Shown: positions 49,965 through 58,224 of the stretch, piece after piece
Layout of the letters: each line of letters opens with the position of its first letter
Numbering within the stretch: position 1 is the stretch's first letter
Assembly (NCBI GenBank): GCA_965218945.1
Contig: OZ244718.1
Coordinates: forward strand, 1,984,001 to 2,048,000
DNA from: DAOUJW01 sp965218945
Lineage (GTDB): Bacteria > Chloroflexota > Dehalococcoidia > Lucifugimonadales > UBA2985
DNA: 64,000 bases
Reading direction: 5' to 3'
Notes under the pieces: model-generated
Told to the model about the DNA's origin: nothing
The model's input: only the letters and a program-made list of their open reading frames with translations
Database searches by the model: none
Translations under genes and position numbers: made by a program

Positions 49965-50000
49965 TCAACGTAGTCTGTGAGAGATGAAAGGAGGCCAAGT

Positions 50001-50231
50001 GTGGCTAAAGTCAGCCCTGAAGTCTCAGAAATAGTAGAGAAGGCCTTTGAGAGATACGTCCAAGAAGTCGAGGAGTCTAATCTATCAGAAGAAAGCAAGA
50101 AAACGTACATAGAGCACTCTAGCACTTTCGTCCGGTGGCTGAACGACGATTTCGAGCCGGGAGCGCAGGTGCGACGAGTTCCCCCCATAGTCCCACCAAG
50201 GCCTCCCATAGATCCACGATATCCGAGATGA
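50001..50231 (+). CDS. Small protein resembling a tyrosine-recombinase core-binding (SAM-like) domain
   Basis: This 76-residue protein starts at GTG 50001 behind AAAGGAGG. The helical part, FERYVQEVEESNLSEESKKTYIEHSSTFVRWLNDDFEPG, matches the N-terminal helices of phage-type integrases, with the S-x3-T-Y and F-x2-W-L positions. No catalytic domain follows; the tail is Pro-rich. It may be a stand-alone DNA-binding protein or a cut-down integrase. It lies just right of the direct repeat that closes the CHAT module. Confidence 0.6.
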   Translation: MAKVSPEVSEIVEKAFERYVQEVEESNLSEESKKTYIEHSSTFVRWLNDDFEPGAQVRRVPPIVPPRPPIDPRYPR

Positions 50232-50312
50232 AAGGCCCCATCCGTCAATGTAGCCCCGGCTCTTGGGGGCTCACCGCCAAGCTAAGGCGGGACAGCCAAC
50301 TCGCCCTGGGCG

Positions 50313-50669
50313 CTACTTCAGCAGCCCCCGCACGGGGATGAGTTTCTGGCCGTAGGGATCGACGCCGAGGAGGACGCCTTCGAGCGTGTACGCGCCCAGC
50401 AAGGCGGTTGTCCCTTCCTCGCCGAATATGACCCAGGTGGTGGTCTCTCGTCCCGCCACCCTGGCCTTCGCCTCGGCCATGTCCAGTTCAACCTGCTGTC
50501 CACTGGCGTATTCGAATGTCTCGCGCCTGGTGGGGACGATGCCGAGGCTTCCGAGGATGGAGCCTGGGATCACGGTGGTGGTTGCGCCGGTGTCAACCAG
50601 AGCCTCCAGGTTCTCGTATCTCTCTCCCCGCAGGTCTCCAATCTCTATCTGTACGGCAAAGGTTCCCAC
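50313..50669 (-). CDS. Retropepsin-like aspartyl protease
   Basis: This 118-residue protein starts at GTG 50669 with AGAAGG 5 nt upstream; a longer open frame to 50738 seems unused. The active-site motif is LVDTGATTTVIP (Asp26). A second hydrophobic strand, TTALLGAYTLEGVLLGVDP, gives the flanking psi-loop. Single-domain clan AA proteases act as dimers. The function in bacteria is mostly unknown. Confidence 0.8.
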   Translation of the reverse strand: MGTFAVQIEIGDLRGERYENLEALVDTGATTTVIPGSILGSLGIVPTRRETFEYASGQQVELDMAEAKARVAGRETTTWVIFGEEGTTALLGAYTLEGVLLGVDPYGQKLIPVRGLLK

Positions 50670-50761
50670 TTCAACCTTCTCTATCAAGAGAGTCACGTTG
50701 GAGCACAGTCCCCTCACTGGAGACCTTTGCGTAACCATAGGCTGAGCTCCGTATTTCCGTC

Positions 50762-50849
50762 ATTCCTGCGGAAGCAGGAATCTGGAGCGTCTCATCCAAT
50801 GCAACGTAGCTTTGCAGACAGCGCTTTAGATTCCCGTTTTCACGGGAAT
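50762..50849. repeat. Inverted pair of short hairpin repeats
   Basis: Copy A (50762-50781) has stem ATTCCTGC/GCAGGAAT with loop GGAA. Copy B (50830-50849) has stem ATTCCCGT/ACGGGAAT with loop TTTC. GTC precedes A, and its complement follows B, so the copies are inverted relative to each other. Same family as 33963-33982. Confidence 0.7.
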
Positions 50850-50903
50850 GACGCTTGGAATGCCTCTTCATGGGCTGACGCAAGTGGTTATTCAAAGGTC
50901 TAC

Positions 50904-52208
50904 TCACTGGTCAGACCCTGGCAGGTACTCCGTGCCGATGATCTGGTCGGTTTCCAGCTGCGATATCTCGTCCTGGGACAGGCCCAGCAGGTTCCCGAAG
51001 ACGTGCTCGTTGTGCTCACCCAGGCAGTTGGCGGGGATGCGGATGCTAAGAGGCGTCTTGGAGAACTTCCAGTTCATGCCCGGATACAGGTGGGTGCCGG
51101 CCTCCTTGTGAGTGACCTCCTCGAAGAAGCCCCGCTCGTTGACGTGGGGGTCGCTGTACACCTCTCCGTGGTCCAGGACCGGCCCGACGGGTACCCTGAC
51201 CGACTGGAGCAGGCGCATGATCTCGTAGTGGTCGTGCTGGACGGTCCACTGCTCCACCAGCTTGTCTAACTCGTCCTGGTTTGCGTGGCGGTCGAGGGAC
51301 GTGGCGAAGCGCGGGTCGTCCGTCCATGTTGGGTTGCCCAGGGCCTGGCAGAACCGCTCCCACTCCTCGTCGTTGGTGACGGCGATGATCACCCAGGAGT
51401 CTTCGTCCTTCGCTCTGTAGCACCCATGCGGCGCGGCGGAGTCGTGCCTGTTGCCGCGCGTGCTCTGTACACGGCCGTTCATCGTATAGTCCAGGTAGAC
51501 CTCGCCCAGATGTCCCATGTACGCCTCGCACTGGCCGAAGTCGATGAACTGGCCCTTGCCCGTGCGGTTGCGATAGAAGATGGCGGCCATAGCGGCAAAG
51601 GGAGCGGTGGAGGAGGCGACGGCGTCGGAGTGGACGGTGCCCTGAAGCCCCGTGGGGTCCTCGTTCAGGTAGCCCCGCAGCGTGGCGTGGCCGGATATGG
51701 GGTCGGCGGTGCTCCCCAGCCCCTTGTAGTGGGAGTAGGTCCCGTAGTCGCCGAAGAGGGGCATGGAGATCACGATGATGTCCTCCTTGACCTCCTTCAG
51801 GTCCTTGTAGCCAAGGCCAAGCCTGGCGAATACGCCGGCGGCGTAGTTGTCGATTACCACGTCGCTGATGGCCGCTATGCGCTTGAAGAGGTCCTTGCCC
51901 TTGGGGTCTTGCAGGTTCAGGGTGATGCCCAGCTTGTTGCGATTGATCCCGTTGAAGAGCGCGACGCGGTTCCAGGGCTGGGTGCCCGGCGTCCTCGGCA
52001 CACCGTCGGGGTAAGCCCACATGACCGGCGGCGTGCCGTCCGGGCGGGTGTCCGGCGGGTTGAGCTGGCCGCGGCTGCCAAAGCGCTGTATGCTGTCGAC
52101 CTTGATGACCTCTGCGCCAAGGTCTCCCAGCAGGGTGCAGGTGTACGGCCCGGCCCAAACGTCCGTAGCGTCGAGGATTCGAATTCCCTCAAGTGGCAGC
52201 TTTGTCAT
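50904..52208 (-). CDS. Family III CoA-transferase (CaiB/BaiF type)
   Basis: This 434-residue enzyme starts at ATG 52208 behind AAGGAGGG. Family III transferases move CoA between carboxylic acids. It opens LPLEGIRILDATDVWAGPYTCTLLGDLGAEVIKVDS, the standard N-terminal fold, and continues with NRNKLGITLNLQDPKG and VISMPLFGDYGTYS. The C-terminal part has RVPVGPVLDHGEVYSDPHVNERGF. It follows another CoA-transferase by about 30 nt on the same strand; they may be two subunits or two enzymes. The substrate is unknown. Confidence 0.9.
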   Translation of the reverse strand: MTKLPLEGIRILDATDVWAGPYTCTLLGDLGAEVIKVDSIQRFGSRGQLNPPDTRPDGTPPVMWAYPDGVPRTPGTQPWNRVALFNGINRNKLGITLNLQDPKGKDLFKRIAAISDVVIDNYAAGVFARLGLGYKDLKEVKEDIIVISMPLFGDYGTYSHYKGLGSTADPISGHATLRGYLNEDPTGLQGTVHSDAVASSTAPFAAMAAIFYRNRTGKGQFIDFGQCEAYMGHLGEVYLDYTMNGRVQSTRGNRHDSAAPHGCYRAKDEDSWVIIAVTNDEEWERFCQALGNPTWTDDPRFATSLDRHANQDELDKLVEQWTVQHDHYEIMRLLQSVRVPVGPVLDHGEVYSDPHVNERGFFEEVTHKEAGTHLYPGMNWKFSKTPLSIRIPANCLGEHNEHVFGNLLGLSQDEISQLETDQIIGTEYLPGSDQ

Positions 52209-52237
52209 GTCATGTCCCTCCTTGGTGGTGAGGTCTC

Positions 52238-53431
52238 CTAGATAACCCCGGTCTGGCGGTACTTGACCAGGTCCTCTTTTGTGCGACCCAGACGGTCGCA
52301 GTATATCTCTACGTTGTGCTGGCCCAGCATGGGGGGAGGACGGCGTATGTCCCACGGCGTCTCTCTCATTTGGAAGGGAGCGCCTCCGTACCTGACCGGG
52401 CCGGTCTCCGGGTGGTCCACCTCCACGAAGTAGCCCCGGCTGGCGAAGTGCTCACTCTCCACCACCTCGCCGACGTCCAGCACCGGCGCGGCGAAGACCC
52501 CTTCGGCCTGGGCGGCCTCGGCGATCTGGTACTTGGTCCGGTCAAGCAGCCAGGGGAGGATTATGGCGTCCAGGTCGTCCCTGTGCACGCCACGGTCGCC
52601 GGGCGTCAGGAAGCGTTCGTCTTCCATCAGCTCAGGCATATCGAGAAGCCTCACCATCCGGTTCCACGCACGGGGCTGGACGAAGTTCGCGGGGAACTGG
52701 ACGTACCCGTCCTGGCAGAACTGGAACCCCGCGGCCGGGTTGTCGCCGCGGGTCCCGACATTCTTGGTGTACTCCGTGAAGAGCAGCCGGCCGTCTACGG
52801 CCGCCAGGAGGGTCTCCTGTATGGAGATGTCCACGTGCTGTCCGATGCTGTGAAGCGCGGATCCCATCAGCGCGCCCATACCGGCGGTTGCGGCCTGGGT
52901 GCCGGCCAGGTACTGAGCGGCGTTGCCTCCCAGGGGGTGTGGCTCCCGGTCTATACTGCCCGTAATACTCATCCGGCTGCCCATGGCCCAAGCGGTGAGC
53001 TCCGTGAAGACGAAGTCCTTGTACGGACCGGTCTGCCCGAACGGGGTGACGGAGACCATCACAAGCCGTGGGTTTATGGCCTCCAGCTCCTCGTAGGAGA
53101 GTCCCAGGGAGGCCATTGTCCCGGGCGGAAAGCTCTCAACCACCGCATCGGCGTCTCTGACAAGCTCTTTGAACAGGTCCGCGCCCGTAGCGGTCTCCAG
53201 GTTGAGGGTGATGCCGAGCTTGTTGGTGTTCAGGTGCATGAAGAGGCCGCTCCGCTCCGGGTGAGGGTCGTCGTTGAGGAAGGGGCCTGCGCGCCGTGAC
53301 GAATCGCCCTCAGGAGGCTCAATCTTGATGACCTCGGCCCCGTAGTCGGCGAAGAGCTTGGTGCAGTAGGGGCCGGAGATGTTCTGACTCAGGTCCAGGA
53401 CCTTGATTCCCGTCAGCGCTTGGTCCGCCAT
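52238..53431 (-). CDS. Family III CoA-transferase (CaiB/BaiF type)
   Basis: This 397-residue protein, distinct from its downstream neighbour, opens LTGIKVLDLSQNISGPYCTKLFADYGAEVIKIEPPEGD. NTNKLGITLNL, VTPFGQTGPYKDF and the C-terminal VFAAPVLDVGEVVESEHFASRGYF are all typical. It is first in a two-gene minus-strand operon with a good promoter upstream. With the divergent acyl-CoA dehydrogenases it suggests degradation of an unusual carboxylic acid through its CoA ester. Confidence 0.9.
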   Translation of the reverse strand: MADQALTGIKVLDLSQNISGPYCTKLFADYGAEVIKIEPPEGDSSRRAGPFLNDDPHPERSGLFMHLNTNKLGITLNLETATGADLFKELVRDADAVVESFPPGTMASLGLSYEELEAINPRLVMVSVTPFGQTGPYKDFVFTELTAWAMGSRMSITGSIDREPHPLGGNAAQYLAGTQAATAGMGALMGSALHSIGQHVDISIQETLLAAVDGRLLFTEYTKNVGTRGDNPAAGFQFCQDGYVQFPANFVQPRAWNRMVRLLDMPELMEDERFLTPGDRGVHRDDLDAIILPWLLDRTKYQIAEAAQAEGVFAAPVLDVGEVVESEHFASRGYFVEVDHPETGPVRYGGAPFQMRETPWDIRRPPPMLGQHNVEIYCDRLGRTKEDLVKYRQTGVI

Positions 53432-53494
53432 AGTGCACCTCCAGACAAAATCGGCTGATTGTGGAGGGTATCTTCTACCCAGGGAATGATTATT

Positions 53495-53523
53495 ATCATA
53501 GGAGCAGACTCAGGGTTTGACAA
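53495..53523 (-). promoter_or_regulatory. Promoter for the CoA-transferase operon
   Basis: On the minus strand, TTGTCA (53523-53518) and TATGAT (53500-53495) are separated by 17 nt. The first gene starts 64 nt downstream. Confidence 0.6.
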
Positions 53524-53633
53524 GAGGAAAAAGGGGGACTGCGCCCACGGAAGTTTAACTAACGCGGAAAATGCCTGGATACGAGTCCTTGGGCGACGCA
53601 TCTCGTAGGCACTATGTGATATACGGCACAATG

Positions 53634-53662
53634 TTGACAAGAAAAATCACAGGGTCTATATT
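53634..53662 (+). promoter_or_regulatory. Promoter for the acyl-CoA dehydrogenase operon
   Basis: TTGACA (consensus, 53634-53639) and TATATT (53657-53662) are separated by 17 nt. About 150 nt of leader precede the first gene at 53819. It lies back to back with the promoter at 53495-53523, leaving about 110 bp between them for shared regulation. Confidence 0.7.
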
Positions 53663-53818
53663 ACCCGCAAGGCCGTGCGGTCTGACTGTGTGTTGGCGTC
53701 GCGCTGTCCGTATGGACGGCAAGGCTGCGTGGCAAGGGGGCCTTGATGAGGCACGGAGTGAAGGCCCCTGGTGGATGGGAAGCTAAGTAGAGAGAGTGCC
53801 AGAGAAAAGGAGGGCGAT

Positions 53819-55063
53819 ATGGACTGGGCATTGCCGTATACACCGGAGCAAGAGGACTTTCGGAAGGAAGTGCGCGTCTGGCTGGATGAGAACATCCCTG
53901 AAGGGATGAAGGATCCTGTAGACGCCCGGGACTTCTCAAAGGAACACTACCTGTTCTGGCGAGAGAAGCATCGGGAGATGGCCTCCAAGGGCTGGCTGTA
54001 TCCCACCTTCCCCAAGGCGTACGGGGGAGGCGGCCTGTCGGGAGACCATGAGACCATCCTGGATGAGGAATTCGCCAACGCCAGGGTGGTGAGGGCTATG
54101 AACAACCAGACGGGCTTCCCTGCTCTCTTGGTGTGGACCACCGACGAGCAGAAGGAGAAGTTCCTCGCCCCCATCTTGAGGGGTGAGAAGATCATGTGGC
54201 AGAAGTACACGGAGCCGCGGTCCGGCGCAGACTTGGCCAGCTACACCAGCCGCGCCGTTCGGGATGGTGACGACTGGCTGCTCACCGGTCAGAACGTCTT
54301 CATCAGCGGAAAGCCACGTCCCGAGTGGGACGCGGAAGGCCCCGACTACCTGTTCGGCCCAATGGTGACGGACGACGACGCGCCCCGGCACAGGAACATG
54401 GGTTACTTCATGATCCCGATGCCTTCGGAGGGGCTGGAGGTAAGGGAGATGGAGCTGCTCGTGGGACACGACCAGCACGCCATCTTCATGGATAACGTGC
54501 GCGTTCCCGGCGACCATCTCATCGGCGGCGACCACCAGGGGTGGCAGGTCGCTAACACCGGCCTGGAGCAGGAGCACGGCGGTCGAGGCCGGGCCTTCCC
54601 CAGGGACGAGGTCGTCGACAACCTGGTGGCCTACACCCGCGAGACCGAGCGCGACGGATGCGTCCTGGGCAGCGACCCGGTGATGCAGCAGACGACGATG
54701 GACAACGTCATCGACGCCCACGTGCAGAGCCTCCTGCTGCAGCGCACCTACTGGATGTACACCAACCGGATGGAGGTGCAGTACCAGGGCAACCTGTCCA
54801 ACGTCCACGGCAGAGACTCTAGCCTGCGTATCACCAAGCGGGTCAGGGACGTCATGGGAATGTATGCCATGGTTGACAGGAACGAGCCCGGGGTGCCCTT
54901 CGGCGGGACCCAGGAGGTCAACCAGCGGAGCAAGGCCGGGCAGAACCACGGGGCCGGCAGCACCAACATCGCCAGGGTGATTCTGGCGCGGCGCATCGGC
55001 ATCAGCCGGACCCCGGAGAGGCCGTACCCGACTGCCGCTACGGCCACACAGCATCTGGGTTAG
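53819..55063 (+). CDS. Acyl-CoA dehydrogenase
   Basis: This 414-residue flavoenzyme starts at ATG 53819 behind AAAAGGAGGG. The fold order is the usual one: an N-terminal helical domain (PYTPEQEDFRKEVRVWLDENIP), GWLYPTFPKAYGGGGLSGDHE, a beta domain with YTEPRSGADLASY and WLLTGQNVFIS, then a C-terminal helical domain. It ends in GGTQEVNQRSKAGQNHGAGSTNIARVILARR. The substrate is probably a medium or branched acyl-CoA; it is unproven. A close paralogue follows at 55209. Confidence 0.9.
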   Translation: MDWALPYTPEQEDFRKEVRVWLDENIPEGMKDPVDARDFSKEHYLFWREKHREMASKGWLYPTFPKAYGGGGLSGDHETILDEEFANARVVRAMNNQTGFPALLVWTTDEQKEKFLAPILRGEKIMWQKYTEPRSGADLASYTSRAVRDGDDWLLTGQNVFISGKPRPEWDAEGPDYLFGPMVTDDDAPRHRNMGYFMIPMPSEGLEVREMELLVGHDQHAIFMDNVRVPGDHLIGGDHQGWQVANTGLEQEHGGRGRAFPRDEVVDNLVAYTRETERDGCVLGSDPVMQQTTMDNVIDAHVQSLLLQRTYWMYTNRMEVQYQGNLSNVHGRDSSLRITKRVRDVMGMYAMVDRNEPGVPFGGTQEVNQRSKAGQNHGAGSTNIARVILARRIGISRTPERPYPTAATATQHLG

Positions 55064-55208
55064 AAGGATTGAAGGTTGGGGCAAGGTCGAAGTCGCCAAG
55101 CGTCAAAGGCCTTGCCCCGGCACCTGACATGGGTTATTATGGCGCGGGCTTGAAGGCCCCAAAGGGGGTCTCGGTCCGCGTCGGATATTGAGATGAAGGA
55201 GGATACCT

Positions 55209-56450
55209 GTGGATTTTGCATATGCATACACCGAGGAACAGCAGAGGTTCCGCCAGGAGGTCAGGGACTGGATAGCCAAGAATGTCCCTGAAGAGATGAA
55301 GGACCCCAATGATGGCCGGGACTTCACGGAGGAGCAGTGGGGCTTCTGGCGAGAGAAGCATATTGAGATGGCCGCCATGGGATGGCTGTTCCCCACCTAC
55401 CCGTCGGAGTACGGCGGCGGCGGGCTGTCCGGCGACCATGAGTCCATTCTCGGAGAGGAGTTCCGGGATGCACGGGTACCGTGGAGCGGTTCTTCCCTGC
55501 TCTTTGCCACCCTGCTGGTGTGGGGCACTGAGGAGCAGAGGCAGAAGTTCTTGGTGCCGTTGCTGAAGGGCGAGAAGACGTCCTGGCAGAAGCTGACGGA
55601 GCCGAAGGGCGGCGCGGACCTGGCTAACTACCAGAGTCGTGCGGTGCGCGACGGCGACGACTGGCTGCTGACAGGTCAGAACGTCTTCATCAGCGGTCGG
55701 CCGCGTCCCGGATGGCAGCCTGCCGGTCCGGACTACCTCTACGGTCCTATGATGACTGACGCGGACGCTCCGAGGCATCGGAACCTGGGGTACTTCATCA
55801 TTCCTGTGCCGGCGGAGGGGCTGGAGGTAAAGGAGATGGCGCTATTGCCCGGGCATGACCAGCACGCCATCTTCATGGACAACGTGCGGGTTCCCGGCGA
55901 CCACCTGATTGGTGGTGAGACGCAGGGTTGGCAGGTGATGGGCGCTCACCTGGAGCAGGAGCACGGCGGTCGAGGCCGGGCCGTTCCCAGGGATGAGCTT
56001 GTTGACGACTTGGTGAGCTACGCCAAAGAGACGAAACTCGGCGGAGGCACGCTGGGAAGCGACCCCTTGGTGCAGCAGACGGCTATGGAGGCCGTTATCG
56101 ACGCTCACAGGGACGACCTTCTGGCACGGCGCACCTACTGGATGTACCAGAGCCGGATGGAGATCAACTTCCAGGGCAACATGTCAAACGTACACGGCAG
56201 GGAGTCCAGCCTCCGCAACGCCCGGAGAATCCGGGAGGTTATGGGCATGAACGCCTTCATAGATCGTAAGGAGCCCGGCGTACGCAACGGCGGCGCGCAG
56301 GAAGTGAACCAGCGCACCAGGGCCGGACAGAACCACGCCGGCGGCAGCACGAACATCGCGAAGGTCATCCTGTCCCGGCGCATCGGCATCAGCCGGACGC
56401 AGGAGCGGGCTGCCCCCACGCCTTCCACTGCCACCGCCCACGGCAGCTAG
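55209..56450 (+). CDS. Acyl-CoA dehydrogenase (paralogue of the preceding gene)
   Basis: This 413-residue protein starts at GTG 55209 behind AAGGAGGATACCT. It is similar to the preceding protein along its whole length (LTEPKGGADLANY, WLLTGQNVFISGRPRP, RVPGDHLIGGETQGWQV, GGAQEVNQRTRAGQNHAGGSTNIAKVILSRR), so the pair arose by duplication. The two may form an alpha2beta2 heterocomplex, as known for some steroid-degrading dehydrogenases; this is inference. A strong terminator follows. Confidence 0.9.
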   Translation: MDFAYAYTEEQQRFRQEVRDWIAKNVPEEMKDPNDGRDFTEEQWGFWREKHIEMAAMGWLFPTYPSEYGGGGLSGDHESILGEEFRDARVPWSGSSLLFATLLVWGTEEQRQKFLVPLLKGEKTSWQKLTEPKGGADLANYQSRAVRDGDDWLLTGQNVFISGRPRPGWQPAGPDYLYGPMMTDADAPRHRNLGYFIIPVPAEGLEVKEMALLPGHDQHAIFMDNVRVPGDHLIGGETQGWQVMGAHLEQEHGGRGRAVPRDELVDDLVSYAKETKLGGGTLGSDPLVQQTAMEAVIDAHRDDLLARRTYWMYQSRMEINFQGNMSNVHGRESSLRNARRIREVMGMNAFIDRKEPGVRNGGAQEVNQRTRAGQNHAGGSTNIAKVILSRRIGISRTQERAAPTPSTATAHGS

Positions 56451-56479
56451 GCGCCCACGGCAATACACGGCTGAAAAGA

Positions 56480-56511
56480 GCAGGGCCTCCCAAAAGGAGG
56501 CCCTGCTTTTT
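56480..56511. terminator. Bidirectional rho-independent terminator
   Basis: A perfect 11-bp stem (GCAGGGCCTCC with GGAGGCCCTGC) and a CAAAA loop are followed by TTTTT on the plus strand. The preceding AAAAG gives a T-run on the minus strand. It ends the acyl-CoA dehydrogenase operon and could also end yqeK-side transcripts. Confidence 0.92.
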
Positions 56512-56531
56512 GTATTTTGACCTTTGGCAGT

Positions 56532-57125
56532 CTATCCGGTATTCTTCCGCAGCTCCAACAAGTAGTTGAGACCCTCTATGGACGCCGGGTGGATGAACTG
56601 ATTCGATTTCAGAAGGGACGCTATCTCCTCTTGTATAAATGCAAGGACGGCTTCGTCAAGGCTGTCTATGGATAGGCTATTCACCCTTTCCTGGAAGGGA
56701 TACCTGCCGGCCTTGTGGTGGTCCAGCTTGTCCGCGAGGAAGGCTATTTTGGCCACCGGCCCCAGACCACGGTTGAAGGTGGAGTGCCAGTGGACGGCCT
56801 CCAGTATCTCCGGGTCATTTATGCCGCACTCCCGGCGCAGTATCTCCGCGCCCACCGGGCCGTGGAGCAGGACGGGCGCCTCGTGTTCCACCGGATGGAC
56901 CGATAGTCCGTAGGCTTCGGCCCGTTCTCTCAAATCTGCCTCCTTCATCGCCCGGGCGATGTCGTGGGCAGAGGCGGCGATCTCCACCTTCGCAGTATCA
57001 ATACCGTGAACGTCGGCCAGCTTCAGGGCCTTCTCACGTACCGTGGCCGCGTGCTGTCTCAAGCCTGCGGGCAGGCTCTCCAGAAGCTCTTCAAGTCTTG
57101 GGTTATGTGGAGACAGCGTAAGCAT
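56532..57125 (-). CDS. YqeK-like HD-domain hydrolase
   Basis: This 197-residue protein has the HD phosphohydrolase pattern: HAATVREKALKLADVHGID (first His), SAHDIAR (His54-Asp55), LLHGPVGAEIL, AVHWHST and FLADKLDHHKAGR. These supply the metal ligands of the YqeK family, which hydrolyses diadenosine tetraphosphate symmetrically and is often associated with ribosome assembly genes. It converges on the terminator at 56480. Confidence 0.85.
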   Translation of the reverse strand: MLTLSPHNPRLEELLESLPAGLRQHAATVREKALKLADVHGIDTAKVEIAASAHDIARAMKEADLRERAEAYGLSVHPVEHEAPVLLHGPVGAEILRRECGINDPEILEAVHWHSTFNRGLGPVAKIAFLADKLDHHKAGRYPFQERVNSLSIDSLDEAVLAFIQEEIASLLKSNQFIHPASIEGLNYLLELRKNTG

Positions 57126-57268
57126 TGGTTTCCTCCGATCGCATGGTCATTCTATAACGTTCTTTGGTGCGTTTGAAGGGTTGTACGTCCCAGGCTGGCG
57201 CATTCCGCGTTGACACCCCGTATACCCTCTGCTAGTCTTCTCTTAAGGGCGCCCTTACTGGGGGTGAT

Positions 57269-58216
57269 ATGATCTTGGTCACCGGATCCTCCGGCTTCTT
57301 GGGAAGGAACGTGGTCAAGGCCCTCCGCACTCGTGGAGAGTCGGTTCGTTGCCTTGTCCGCAGTCCCTCCAGGGCGCGTGTGGTAACCGATTACGGGGTG
57401 GAGTTGGCCTACGGGGACGTACTTGATCCCGCGAGCCTGAAAGATGCCATGAGAGGCGTGGATGCAGTGGCGCATCTGGTCGCCATAATACGCGAGAGAG
57501 GGCGCAACACCTTCGACCGTGTAAACCGCCAGGGAACGGAGACAGTCGTCCAGGCTGCCCGTGACGAGGGGGTGCGGCACATAGTCCACGTGAGCGCCAT
57601 CGGTGTTCAGGAGAACCAGGCTTACCCTTATCTGTACTCCAAGTGGCTTGGCGAGCAGGAGGTTATCAGGGGCGGCGTGGCCTACACCATCATCCGACCG
57701 TCCATTCTGTTCGGGCCCGGAGACGAGTTCATAAACACCCTTGCCGGTGTGGTGAAGTCCTTTCCCGTAGCGCCTGTGGCGGGAGACGGCAGGGTCCGGT
57801 TCCAGCCCATATCGGTGGAGGATGTGGGTGGAATCGTCTCGCTGGTGGCGGGCAACCACCGCTTCGGCGGCAAGATTATAGAGGTTGGGGGGCCTGACCA
57901 CCTCACATACAATGAAATTTTGGATATAATAGCAAGGACCCTGGGGGTCAGGCGTGTCAAGGTGCATCTGCCGGCGCCGCTTATGAGGCTCCTGACCAGA
58001 GTAATGGAGGCCGTAATTCCCAATCCTCCGGCGACCACAAGCCAGCTGGAGATGCTGTCGCTGGATAACGTGACGGACCTGGGCTCGGTTGAGCGAAACT
58101 TCAGGATGCGCCCACGGCCTCTGGAGGGCAACATAGGGTACATTCGAAACGCGTCCCGGCTGGACTCGTTGAGAATCGCCCTTGGCTTCCCGCCTAGGCG
58201 TATGCGAGACCATTAG
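57269..58216 (+). CDS. NAD(P)-dependent epimerase/dehydratase, NDUFA9-like
   Basis: This 315-residue extended short-chain dehydrogenase-type protein starts ILVTGSSGFLGRNVVKAL with the Rossmann TGxxGxxG motif, then GDVLDPASLKDAM and HVSAIGV. YLYSKWLGE carries a Tyr-x3-Lys equivalent. The C-terminal half (NHRFGGKIIEVGGPDHLTYNEIL) follows the complex-I-associated NDUFA9/UbiE-linked subgroup. The substrate is unknown. It precedes folC by 8 nt. Confidence 0.85.
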   Translation: MILVTGSSGFLGRNVVKALRTRGESVRCLVRSPSRARVVTDYGVELAYGDVLDPASLKDAMRGVDAVAHLVAIIRERGRNTFDRVNRQGTETVVQAARDEGVRHIVHVSAIGVQENQAYPYLYSKWLGEQEVIRGGVAYTIIRPSILFGPGDEFINTLAGVVKSFPVAPVAGDGRVRFQPISVEDVGGIVSLVAGNHRFGGKIIEVGGPDHLTYNEILDIIARTLGVRRVKVHLPAPLMRLLTRVMEAVIPNPPATTSQLEMLSLDNVTDLGSVERNFRMRPRPLEGNIGYIRNASRLDSLRIALGFPPRRMRDH

Positions 58217-58224
58217 GGGGTTGG

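Noticed and set aside
53936..55099. 387-codon minus-strand ORF opposite the first acyl-CoA dehydrogenase
   Set aside because: Antisense shadow of a conserved gene; a similar shadow appears under its paralogue.
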